Positions 1-4,864 of a stretch of 5,272 nt of DNA are shown here, piece by piece. The stretch is from Oscillospiraceae bacterium (GTDB lineage Bacteria; Bacillota; Clostridia; Oscillospirales; Ruminococcaceae), in NCBI GenBank assembly GCA_017848075.1, contig JAGALG010000014.1, positions 1-5,272 on the forward strand, written 5' to 3'. Each line of letters opens with the position of its first letter. Positions within the stretch are counted from its first letter, which is position 1. Position numbers and translations under genes: made by a program. The notes under the pieces are model-generated. The model was not told the DNA's origin, made no database searches, and worked only from the letters and a program-made list of their open reading frames with translations.

Positions 1-664
1 ACATCATAGCATCCATTTCGGCAAAACTCATAACGCCGGTAACAACGTTACTGCGGATCATAAACGGGGGAATGCAGTATTCAAAACCACGCTGTATCAT
101 AAAGTCGCGTGCATAAGCCAGAATACCGCTGTGCAGACGAGCGATATCGCCTTTCAGGTAGTAGAAGCCGGAACCGCTGGTTTTTCTTGCAGCATCCAGA
201 TCCACGCCATTCAAGCGCTCCATAATATCAATATGGTATGGGATTTCGTAGTCAGGAACGACTGGTTCACCGAATTTTTCTACTTCCACATTTTCGCTGT
301 CATCTTTACCGATTGGAACAGTTGGATCGATGATATTTGGGATCACCAGCATACGCTCTTTGATCTGAGCTTCCAGCTGTTCTTCTTTCACTTCCAGATC
401 AGCCATTTCCTGTGCCATGGAGGTAACCTGTTTTTTAGCTTCCTCTGCTTCTGCTTTCATACCTTTTGCCATGAAGCCGCCGATCTGCTTGGAGATTGCA
501 TTTCTCTGGCTGCGCAGGTAATCTGCACGGGTTTTGCATTCTCTGAATTCTTTGTCCAGTTCGATTACTTCGTCAACGAGAACCAGTTTTTCGTCCTGGA
601 ATTTCTTTTTGATGTTTTCTTTTACGATCTCCGGATTTGCACGGAGAAATTTGATGTCCAGCAT
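1..664 (-). CDS. serS: Seryl-tRNA synthetase, N-terminal part (3' end outside window)
   Basis: Charges tRNA-Ser with serine in the cytoplasm (class II aminoacyl-tRNA synthetase). The 221 visible residues begin MLDIKFLRANPE, the usual SerS opening. Residues about 30-105 are rich in Lys, Glu, Arg and Gln with heptad-like spacing, which fits the long helical hairpin that grips the variable arm of tRNA-Ser. The linker VIPNIIDPTVPIG (107-119) leads into the catalytic domain, with TSGSGFYYLKGD (162-173) and a motif-1-like stretch RGFEYCIPPFMI (192-203). The usual TGxxQLPKF segment reads TGVMSFAEMDAMM, a variant I associate with clostridial SerS. SerS is normally about 420-430 residues, so roughly half is present. 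The start at 664 is chosen because GGAGG (673-677) lies 8 nt upstream; an in-frame ATG at 670 is only 2 nt from it. The gene sits behind a serine T-box, which supports the call. No frameshift is visible. Confidence 0.96.
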   Translation of the reverse strand, partial: MLDIKFLRANPEIVKENIKKKFQDEKLVLVDEVIELDKEFRECKTRADYLRSQRNAISKQIGGFMAKGMKAEAEEAKKQVTSMAQEMADLEVKEEQLEAQIKERMLVIPNIIDPTVPIGKDDSENVEVEKFGEPVVPDYEIPYHIDIMERLNGVDLDAARKTSGSGFYYLKGDIARLHSGILAYARDFMIQRGFEYCIPPFMIRSNVVTGVMSFAEMDAMM

Positions 665-727
665 GAACATTTCCTCCTTAAATAATATAGGAATAAAAGT
701 TTGGGAAGCTGAACCTTTTTATCCAAT

Positions 728-773
728 AAAAAAAGCCCACCGACCCATAGTGATTGACTATTGGGACGAAAGG
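728..773 (-). terminator. Regulated T-box terminator
   Basis: On the minus strand an imperfect stem pairs CCUUUCGUCCCAAUAGU (773-757) with ACUAUGGGUCGGUGGG (751-736) around the loop CAAUC. It is followed by seven U residues (734-728). The stem has one bulged A and two U-U mismatches, so it is weaker than many T-box terminators. Its 5' arm includes the CGUCCCAA strand needed by the antiterminator, making the two folds mutually exclusive. Confidence 0.88.
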
Positions 774-960
774 ACTCCGCGTTGCCACCCAAATTGCCGG
801 TCTGTTGACCGACCACTCAAATTGTGCGATAAAGGGCACGAACCTCCGGCTTTCACCGGCAGCTCCGAAAGTGGATAAAACGACTTTCCTGACTGCTCAC
901 ACCAACCGCAGTCTCTCTGAACAGGAAGAGGACATTTATAGCTTTCATCAACACTGTGAC
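728..960 (-). promoter_or_regulatory. Serine-specific T-box riboswitch controlling serS
   Basis: This RNA leader senses uncharged tRNA-Ser and lets transcription continue into serS when serine charging is low. Reading the minus strand, Stem I base pairs GAAAG (946-942) with CTTTC (871-867). The internal AGAGA bulge is at 918-914, and a GACTGC/GCAGTC stem (913-908, 896-891) carries the apical loop GGTTGGTGTGA (907-897). The specifier codon reads UCC (875-873), a serine codon, followed by the usual purine A. The T-box core GGGTGGCAACGCGG is at 790-777. Its bulge UGGC (787-784) complements a 3' GCCA end, as expected for tRNA-Ser with discriminator G73. The antiterminator pairs UUGGG (792-788) with CCCAA (765-761) and GCG (780-778) with CGU (768-766). 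The competing terminator shares that second strand. Codon and discriminator agree with the downstream gene, so specificity is well supported. Confidence 0.95.
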
Positions 961-966
961 GAAGAT

Positions 967-995
967 ATTATACCCGCTTTTTTCTGCGATTTCAA
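967..995 (-). promoter_or_regulatory. Sigma-A type promoter of serS
   Basis: On the minus strand a -35 box TTGAAA (995-990) and a perfect -10 box TATAAT (972-967) are separated by exactly 17 bp. The start of transcription is expected near 960, just before Stem I of the T-box leader, so promoter and riboswitch fit together. Confidence 0.9.
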
Positions 996-1035
996 GAGGA
1001 TTTTGCCATTTTCTATGGTGCAGGGACAGACTTTG

Positions 1036-1044
1036 TGATAGAAT
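1036..1044 (+). promoter_or_regulatory. Probable extended -10 promoter for the 1088-3634 gene cluster
   Basis: TGaTAGAAT matches an extended -10 element (TGn plus a 5/6 match to TATAAT). The position 17 bp upstream (1016-1021, TGGTGC) is a poor -35, which is tolerated in extended -10 promoters. It lies about 44 bp before the first start codon and diverges from the serS promoter. The assignment is by motif only. Confidence 0.55.
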
Positions 1045-1087
1045 AAATACTTAGAAAGCATGAATTCACACAAGGAGGACTTAATAT

Positions 1088-1447
1088 ATGTACGAAGTAT
1101 TTGAAAAATGGCTGGATGCTACCTTGGAACAGAAATTGCCGGAGGATCTGCTTGCCTTCAATTTCAACATCTACGATGACGGCGATAACTGCTGGTCCGT
1201 GGAGCTGGTTGGCTGTGATCGCTTCGATGAAAGCGATCCGGATTGGGCCTGTGAAGAAATTTTCGACAACCGGGATGAACCATTCGCTTGGGAGGAAGAA
1301 GCTGAGACCGATCACATCTTTGCCGGTGCAAAACTGATGGTTCTGCAGTATCTGGAAGATGGCGCTCACGCCGATGTGCTGAAAGCCGCTCAGGGCGTTG
1401 GCATCGGCTTTGTCGATGGCGATATCGAACTCCTCCATGTAAAATAA
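1088..1447 (+). CDS. Uncharacterised acidic protein, 119 residues
   Basis: I do not recognise a named family. The product is soluble-looking, with no signal peptide or membrane segment, and very acidic: about 31 Asp/Glu against 7 Lys/Arg. Recognisable stretches are FNFNIYDDGDNCWSVELVG (24-42), a Trp-containing acidic block DESDPDWACEEIFDN (47-61) and a C-terminal VGIGFVDGDIELLHVK. The pattern of beta strands followed by a helix resembles small single-domain bacterial proteins, including some immunity-like folds, but that is only an impression. The start is firm: AAGGAGG (1072-1078) lies 9 nt upstream of the ATG. It is the first gene of a plus-strand cluster, 48 bp before the methyltransferase with no terminator between, so co-transcription is likely. 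The strong charge would suit a protein that binds a basic partner; this is inference. Confidence 0.85.
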   Translation: MYEVFEKWLDATLEQKLPEDLLAFNFNIYDDGDNCWSVELVGCDRFDESDPDWACEEIFDNRDEPFAWEEEAETDHIFAGAKLMVLQYLEDGAHADVLKAAQGVGIGFVDGDIELLHVK

Positions 1448-1495
1448 GTAGTTAATTATACCCAAAGTTCCACTTCTATCAGACAGGAGGCCCCA

Positions 1496-2668
1496 ATGGA
1501 ACAAATTTATGCATCTCTTCGGGAGGTTTTGACTTCCCAACCTTATAAACTGGTTCTGAGTAATGGCAAAGGCTGTCAGTATCAAAAAATTGTTGTACAG
1601 CAGAAGGGCGACTGGTTCCAGATTGAAAAATACACCCAGAAGCAGGTCTTCCATGAAAACATTGCTCCGGAACAGCTGGAACAGTCCCTGCAGGAGCTTC
1701 TGACCCTGGGCTATCGCCAGCTGAACAGCTACAGCAGCAGCGAGCAGATGGAGCTGAAAATCTCCAAAAAAGGCAAAACCCTGCTGAACCGCCGTAAACA
1801 GGAGGAGGGTACTGCTGCCCCTGCCTCAACAGCACATAACAAAGAAAAAAACTACATTCTGAAGGAAGGCACTGTGATCCCACCTTTGGTGGATCTGGGT
1901 ATCTTCACTCCGGACGGCCGTGTGGTCAAATCCATGTACGATAAGTACCGCCAGATCAACCGCTTCATTGAAATCGTGGATGACGCTGTCTCCTCCCTCG
2001 GAGAGGAGAAGCGGGAGCTGACCATCGTGGACTTTGGCTGCGGCAAATCCTACTTGACTTTTATTCTTTACTATTACTTCGTGGAGCTGCGTCAGCTGCC
2101 GGTTCGCATGATCGGTCTTGACCTGAAAGAGGAGGTCATCGAACACTGCAACGAAGTGGCGAAAAAGTACGGTTATGATCGCCTGCGCTTTGAAATGGGT
2201 GATATCAACGGCTTCCGCTACGAAGGCTCCATCGATATGGTGGTGACCCTCCATGCCTGCGATACCGCTACCGACTTTGCACTGTACAATGCCATCCAGT
2301 GGGGCACGAAGATGATCTTCTCTGTCCCCTGCTGCCAGCATGAACTGAACAGTCAGATCAAAACAGAGGAACTGTCTGTTCTGACCAAGTATGGCATCAT
2401 CAAAGAACGGGTAGCTGCCCTGCTGACTGACGGCATCCGCGGTTCTCTGCTGGAGGCCTGCGGCTACAAAACCCAACTGCTGGAGTTTGTTGACCTGACT
2501 CACTCCCCCAAAAATATTCTGATCCGCGCTGTTCGCTCCAATGTAGCCAAGAAAAAACGCTTGGCTTCCTTGGCAGAAGCACAGCGTGCTATGGAGCAAT
2601 TCCATGTTGATCCGACCCTTTATCGCCTGCTCTCCGAGGCAGGCCGTTTACCGGAAGATAAGGACTAA
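1496..2668 (+). CDS. Class I SAM-dependent methyltransferase, METTL25/GSTCD-like (Methyltransf_32 type)
   Basis: Predicted to transfer a methyl group from S-adenosylmethionine; the substrate cannot be read from sequence. The 390 residues show an N-terminal domain (about 1-120) without recognisable motifs, a charged linker (about 90-118) and a Rossmann-type catalytic domain. SAM-binding motif I is VDFGCGKSYLTF (178-189), the strand-2 acidic residue is D209 in IGLDL, and an MGDING segment (234-239) follows. The signature pair TLHACDTATD (251-260) and SVPCCQHEL (276-284) is what ties it to the METTL25/GSTCD-like group, whose known eukaryotic members include RNA methyltransferase-like proteins. 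RNA modification is therefore a reasonable but unproven guess. GGAGG (1486-1490) lies 5 nt before the ATG. It is followed after 18 bp by the dehydrogenase, which indicates one transcript. The reading frame is intact. Confidence 0.88.
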   Translation: MEQIYASLREVLTSQPYKLVLSNGKGCQYQKIVVQQKGDWFQIEKYTQKQVFHENIAPEQLEQSLQELLTLGYRQLNSYSSSEQMELKISKKGKTLLNRRKQEEGTAAPASTAHNKEKNYILKEGTVIPPLVDLGIFTPDGRVVKSMYDKYRQINRFIEIVDDAVSSLGEEKRELTIVDFGCGKSYLTFILYYYFVELRQLPVRMIGLDLKEEVIEHCNEVAKKYGYDRLRFEMGDINGFRYEGSIDMVVTLHACDTATDFALYNAIQWGTKMIFSVPCCQHELNSQIKTEELSVLTKYGIIKERVAALLTDGIRGSLLEACGYKTQLLEFVDLTHSPKNILIRAVRSNVAKKKRLASLAEAQRAMEQFHVDPTLYRLLSEAGRLPEDKD

Positions 2669-2686
2669 AGTAAGGAGGAACCTACC

Positions 2687-3634
2687 ATGAAAATCGTTTT
2701 GCTGGAATCTCTGGGTGTATCTGACGAGGTACTGGCTCGCTGTGCCAAACCTCTGACCGATGCCGGTCACACTTTCGAGGCCTATGCCCGTGATATGGAT
2801 CCACAGGTACAGATCGCCCGTGCCAAAGACGCAGACATTCTGATGATCGCCAATATGCCTTTGAAAGGTGAAGTGATCCGTGCCTGCGAAAAACTGAAAT
2901 ACATCGATATCGCCTTTACCGGCGTGGATCATGTGGATTTGGCTGCTGCCAAAGAAAAAGGCATTGCTGTCAGCAATGCTGCCGGCTACTCCACACAGGC
3001 TGTTGCAGAGCTGGCTCTGTGCATGATGCTGTCTCTGCTGCGTAATGTGCCAAAAGTAGAAGAACGCTGCCGTCAGGGCGCCACCAAAGATGGCTTGGTT
3101 GGCTGCGAGCTGCGTGGCAAAACCGTTGGTATTGTTGGTGCCGGAGCAATCGGTGGCCGTACTGCAGAGCTTTGTGCTGCCTTTGGCTGCAAAGTGCTGG
3201 GCTACAAACGCAATGTGACCGGAAAAGAACCGGACTGCATCCAGTTTGTTTCTCTGGAAGAACTGCTGGCACAGTCCGATATCGTATCCCTTCACTGTCC
3301 TCTCAATGACAGCACCCGCCATCTGATCAATGAAGAGCGCATTGCCATGATGAAGGAAGGCGCTATCCTGATCAATACGGCCCGCGGCCCTGTTGTAGAT
3401 TCCGCTGCTGTCGCTGCCGCTTTGAACAATGGACATTTGGCTGCTGCCGGTATCGATGTGTTCGATGTGGAACCTCCGCTGCCGCTGGACGAGCCGCTGC
3501 TCAACTGCAAAAACGCACTGGTGACCCCTCATGTTGCCTTTGCCACCAAGGAGTCTATGGAAGCTCGTGCCGCTATTGTCTTTGACAATATTCAGGCTTG
3601 GCTGGACGGCAAACAGAAAAATGTAATCTTATAA
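2687..3634 (+). CDS. D-isomer specific 2-hydroxyacid dehydrogenase (phosphoglycerate dehydrogenase-like)
   Basis: Cytoplasmic NAD(P)-dependent oxidoreductase that interconverts a 2-hydroxyacid and a 2-ketoacid. At 315 residues it is the usual size for the family without the regulatory ACT domain of SerA. A substrate-binding region surrounds a central Rossmann domain with GAGAIG (151-156). The catalytic triad is visible: Arg233 in TARGPVVD, Glu262 in DVFDVEPP and His282 in TPHVAFAT, with family-typical spacing. Substrate contacts probably include FTGVDHVD (77-84) and SNAAGYSTQAVAE (96-108). At the end of the second Rossmann strand the sequence is LGYKRN (171-176), with Lys-Arg where NAD-specific members usually have Asp; this hints at NADPH use. 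The exact substrate (hydroxypyruvate/glyoxylate, D-lactate, other) is not determinable. AAGGAGG (2672-2678) gives a firm start. It is the last gene of the cluster. Confidence 0.93.
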   Translation: MKIVLLESLGVSDEVLARCAKPLTDAGHTFEAYARDMDPQVQIARAKDADILMIANMPLKGEVIRACEKLKYIDIAFTGVDHVDLAAAKEKGIAVSNAAGYSTQAVAELALCMMLSLLRNVPKVEERCRQGATKDGLVGCELRGKTVGIVGAGAIGGRTAELCAAFGCKVLGYKRNVTGKEPDCIQFVSLEELLAQSDIVSLHCPLNDSTRHLINEERIAMMKEGAILINTARGPVVDSAAVAAALNNGHLAAAGIDVFDVEPPLPLDEPLLNCKNALVTPHVAFATKESMEARAAIVFDNIQAWLDGKQKNVIL

Positions 3635-3641
3635 AGCAAGA

Positions 3642-3673
3642 AACGCCCTGTGAAGTTTCCTTCACAGGGCGTT
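3642..3673. terminator. Bidirectional hairpin terminator between convergent genes
   Basis: A perfect 14-bp stem, AACGCCCTGTGAAG (3642-3655) and CTTCACAGGGCGTT (3660-3673), closes a TTTC tetraloop. Reading plus it is followed by ATTTCAG; reading minus it is followed by TCTTGCTTT. Both tails are short, but A/T-rich enough to stop either the dehydrogenase transcript or the convergent XRE gene. The last two bases of the stem are part of the XRE stop codon. Confidence 0.85.
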
Positions 3674-3917
3674 ATTTCAGCAGTTCATCTACCGTGATAC
3701 CAAAAACACGAGCAAAAACTGCCAGCTCAATATCGGTTACAAAGCGTTTGCCGCATTCAATACGCTGGATCGCGTTTTTATCCAGATCCAAGCCTTCCAG
3801 CTGTAAACGGTCTGCCAGCATCCGCTGGGAAACGGCAGGCTTCATGGCGAGACGCAGAGCTTTGATGTGAGGGCCGCTAAGATTTAAAGTACCATTTTTG
3901 TTTTTATTCTTGTACAC
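3672..3917 (-). CDS. XRE-family helix-turn-helix transcriptional regulator, 81 residues
   Basis: Small DNA-binding protein, probably a dimeric repressor of the divergent promoter and of itself. The HTH spans about residues 14-62: LSGPHIKALRLAM, then a first helix SQRMLADRLQLEG (30-42) and recognition helix region DKNAIQRIECGKR (46-58). The C-terminus TDIELAVFARVFGITVDELL (61-80) is the usual XRE tail. There is nothing after the HTH, so no sensor or dimerisation domain is attached. Start choice: GGGAGG (3930-3925) lies 7 nt before a GTG at 3917 but only 1 nt before the in-frame ATG at 3923, and it overlaps the ATG at 3932. GTG is therefore preferred; the longer forms would add only 2 or 5 residues. 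It ends inside the hairpin at 3642-3673 and faces a small gene across two inverted repeats. Confidence 0.9.
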   Translation of the reverse strand: MYKNKNKNGTLNLSGPHIKALRLAMKPAVSQRMLADRLQLEGLDLDKNAIQRIECGKRFVTDIELAVFARVFGITVDELLK

Positions 3918-3931
3918 ACTCATACCTCCCA

Positions 3932-3956
3932 TATTGACATTCTGTGCTTGTCAATA
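3932..3956. promoter_or_regulatory. Operator 1: inverted repeat for the XRE regulator
   Basis: TATTGACA (3932-3939) and TGTCAATA (3949-3956) are perfect 8-bp inverted arms around a 9-bp spacer. The right arm overlaps the -35 box (3948-3953) of the plus-strand promoter, and the left arm sits directly upstream of the ribosome site of the XRE gene. Binding here would block the small-protein promoter. Assignment to the adjacent XRE protein is inferred from position. Confidence 0.75.
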
Positions 3957-3976
3957 CAAATATGATATGCTACAAT
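3948..3976 (+). promoter_or_regulatory. Promoter of the 43-residue protein gene
   Basis: A -35 box TTGTCA (3948-3953) and a -10 box TACAAT (3971-3976) are spaced 17 bp, with an extended -10 TGc (3968-3970). Each hexamer matches consensus at 5 of 6 positions, so the promoter should be strong when not repressed. The expected start is near 3983. No equally good minus-strand promoter for the XRE gene was found; TATCAT (3967-3962) is the best -10 candidate, with a weak -35. Confidence 0.75.
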
Positions 3977-3985
3977 GAAAACAAT

Positions 3986-4008
3986 ATTGACACTCAGTAA
4001 ATGTCAAT
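3986..4008. promoter_or_regulatory. Operator 2: inverted repeat for the XRE regulator
   Basis: ATTGACA (3986-3992) and TGTCAAT (4002-4008) are the same arms as operator 1, again with a 9-bp spacer of different sequence. The centres (3944 and 3997) are 53 bp apart, close to five helical turns, so two bound dimers would face the same side. This copy lies just after the predicted start of the small-gene transcript, and upstream of any XRE-gene promoter between the two sites. Confidence 0.75.
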
Positions 4009-4033
4009 CAACAAAATGATACGAGGTGATAAC

Positions 4034-4165
4034 ATGGCCGACTACAAAAAGCTCTACTTTTTTCTGTTTAACCGCATCAGCGACATGATCGAGGAGCTGC
4101 AGAAAATCCAACAGCAAGCAGAAGAACGATACCTCCTTTCCGAAGAAGAGACAGAAGAAAAATAA
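4034..4165 (+). CDS. Small charged helical protein, 43 residues, function unknown
   Basis: The product starts MADYKKLYFFLFNRISDMIEE and ends with a Glu-rich tail (ERYLLSEEETEEK). It is short but well supported: GAGGTGAT (4023-4030) gives a good ribosome site 3 nt before the ATG, and there is a strong promoter with operators upstream. The protein is predicted to be almost entirely helical: an aromatic, amphipathic first half (YKKLYFFLFNRI) followed by a Glu/Gln-rich stretch able to form a coiled coil (EELQKIQQQAEE). No signal peptide or true membrane segment is seen. From memory, similar YxKLYxxLFNxIxD proteins are common in clostridia, often near small XRE genes, but I know no assigned function. 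It could be a partner or modulator of the XRE regulator, or part of a small toxin-antitoxin-like pair; neither is shown. No clear terminator follows before the next gene. Confidence 0.8.
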   Translation: MADYKKLYFFLFNRISDMIEELQKIQQQAEERYLLSEEETEEK

Positions 4166-4176
4166 ATTTGAGGAAA

Positions 4177-4209
4177 TTCACCTTTTGTTCACCTTTTTTT
4201 CAGCTTTTG
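4177..4209 (+). promoter_or_regulatory. Three tandem 11-bp repeats, probable response-regulator activator site
   Basis: The units are TTCACCTTTTG (4177-4187), TTCACCTTTTT (4188-4198) and TTCAGCTTTTG (4199-4209). Each differs from the first by no more than one base. The block ends three bases before a perfect -10 box. Direct repeats with an 11-bp period at the -35 region are the classic layout for OmpR/PhoB-family response regulators, and TTCAC-type half sites recall Bacillus PhoP boxes (TTnACA-like). The identity of the regulator is inference. Confidence 0.6.
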
Positions 4210-4218
4210 GTGTATAAT
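4188..4218 (+). promoter_or_regulatory. Promoter of the membrane-anchored protein gene
   Basis: The -10 box TATAAT (4213-4218) is perfect. The best -35-like hexamer, TTCACC (4188-4193), has a 19-bp spacer and only 4/6 matches, so the promoter probably depends on an activator bound to the overlapping 11-bp repeats. The transcript would start near 4225, about 24 nt before the start codon. Confidence 0.65.
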
Positions 4219-4248
4219 GGTATGGTAACAAAAGGAGGCTTCTTCCCC

Positions 4249-4749
4249 ATGATGAAAAAATTCACCTCAATTCTTGTGTCGGTCTTCGTGATCGTTATCA
4301 TTTACAGCATCTTTACTCTGCGCAATAATGAGATCGTGAACTCCATCAGTTCCTTCGTAATGCCGGAGAATATCGACAGCTATCTGGAAGAAATGGACAA
4401 CCCAGAACTGGACCATTTCCTCAGCGACCGCAGCTATGCGAAAATGCTGCGCTACACCTATGCTGAGGACGGCAATAAATACAGTTACTACACTGTTTTT
4501 CTTCCTGAAATGGCCGATGAGCCGGTGTATGAATACAAAATCCCAGCCGGATTCGGCGTTGTCACCGCCGAAATGGGGCTGCAGCCAGCCGCCGAAGGAG
4601 AAAGCAGCGGCAACTGTGTCCTGACAGTCGGCTTTGCCGGCCCAACCTATGTGGAGCTGATGATCTACATGAACGGCACCGAAGTCTACTGCCCAGTCAG
4701 CACTGTAGACTTTAATCCTACCTTCTTTGAGGTCAGCCCGGAACAATAA
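4249..4749 (+). CDS. Membrane-anchored extracytoplasmic protein of unknown function, 166 residues
   Basis: MMKKFTSILVSVFVIVIIYSIF opens with a Lys-Lys pair and a hydrophobic segment at about 6-24. There is no lipobox and no clear AxA cleavage site, so it is likely an N-terminally anchored protein with its bulk outside the membrane. Residues 30-65 are polar and helical; the rest (66-160) looks beta-rich, with many Tyr, Thr and Val residues. It has only two cysteines (123 and 148), which could form a disulfide. I recognise no family. Start choice: GGAGG (4234-4238) lies 10 nt before ATG 4249; the frame is open from 4168, but that upstream part contains the promoter. A strong terminator follows directly, so it is probably monocistronic, with possible read-through from the small gene upstream. 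Confidence 0.85.
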   Translation: MMKKFTSILVSVFVIVIIYSIFTLRNNEIVNSISSFVMPENIDSYLEEMDNPELDHFLSDRSYAKMLRYTYAEDGNKYSYYTVFLPEMADEPVYEYKIPAGFGVVTAEMGLQPAAEGESSGNCVLTVGFAGPTYVELMIYMNGTEVYCPVSTVDFNPTFFEVSPEQ

Positions 4750-4756
4750 TATCAAA

Positions 4757-4783
4757 AGCCCGTTCTATGGAACGGGCTTTTTT
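4757..4783 (+). terminator. Rho-independent terminator
   Basis: The stem AGCCCGTTC (4757-4765) and GAACGGGCT (4770-4778), nine perfect pairs around TATG, is followed by a run of T (4778-4783). It lies 8 bp after the stop codon at 4749 and separates this gene from the MATE transporter. The preceding AAAA run (4754-4757) gives partial activity on the other strand. Confidence 0.93.
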
Positions 4784-4795
4784 CTGTCCTTTGAC

Positions 4796-4825
4796 TTGAC
4801 TCCAGTCTTTTTTATCCCTTATAAT
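4796..4825 (+). promoter_or_regulatory. Promoter of the MATE transporter gene
   Basis: TTGACT (4796-4801) and TATAAT (4820-4825) are 18 bp apart, a near-consensus sigma-A promoter starting near 4832. The hexamer is part of a short direct repeat, TTGACTTGACT, whose first copy is too far from the -10 box. The remaining leader of about 33 nt is too short for a riboswitch. Confidence 0.8.
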
Positions 4826-4864
4826 AATGAGGTTAATATTAGAAATTGAAAGGAAATATTTCAC

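Noticed and set aside
131..685. A 184-residue plus-strand open frame opposite serS
   Set aside because: It is antisense to a clear SerS frame, rich in Phe and Cys as expected from reversed Lys/Glu codons, and has no ribosome site or family match.
2648..3532. A 294-residue minus-strand open frame opposite the dehydrogenase
   Set aside because: It shadows a gene with intact catalytic motifs; its His/Gln/Phe-rich composition and absent ribosome site mark it as an antisense artefact. The frames at 1826-2605 and 1013-1654 are rejected for the same reasons.
3934..3966. TTGACA in operator 1 as the -35 box with TATGAT as the -10 box
   Set aside because: The spacer would be 21 bp. TTGTCA/TACAAT with 17 bp and an extended -10 is much better.
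3642..4165. A prophage remnant or mobile element around the XRE gene
   Set aside because: No integrase, transposase, att-like duplication or terminal inverted repeats are visible, and base composition matches the flanks.
4168..4248. An upstream extension of the membrane-anchored protein
   Set aside because: This stretch holds the 11-bp repeats, the -10 box and the ribosome site, and the protein gains its Lys-Lys plus hydrophobic start only from 4249.
4267..4755. A 162-residue minus-strand open frame opposite the membrane-anchored protein
   Set aside because: No start signals, and the plus-strand frame has promoter, ribosome site, membrane anchor and terminator.
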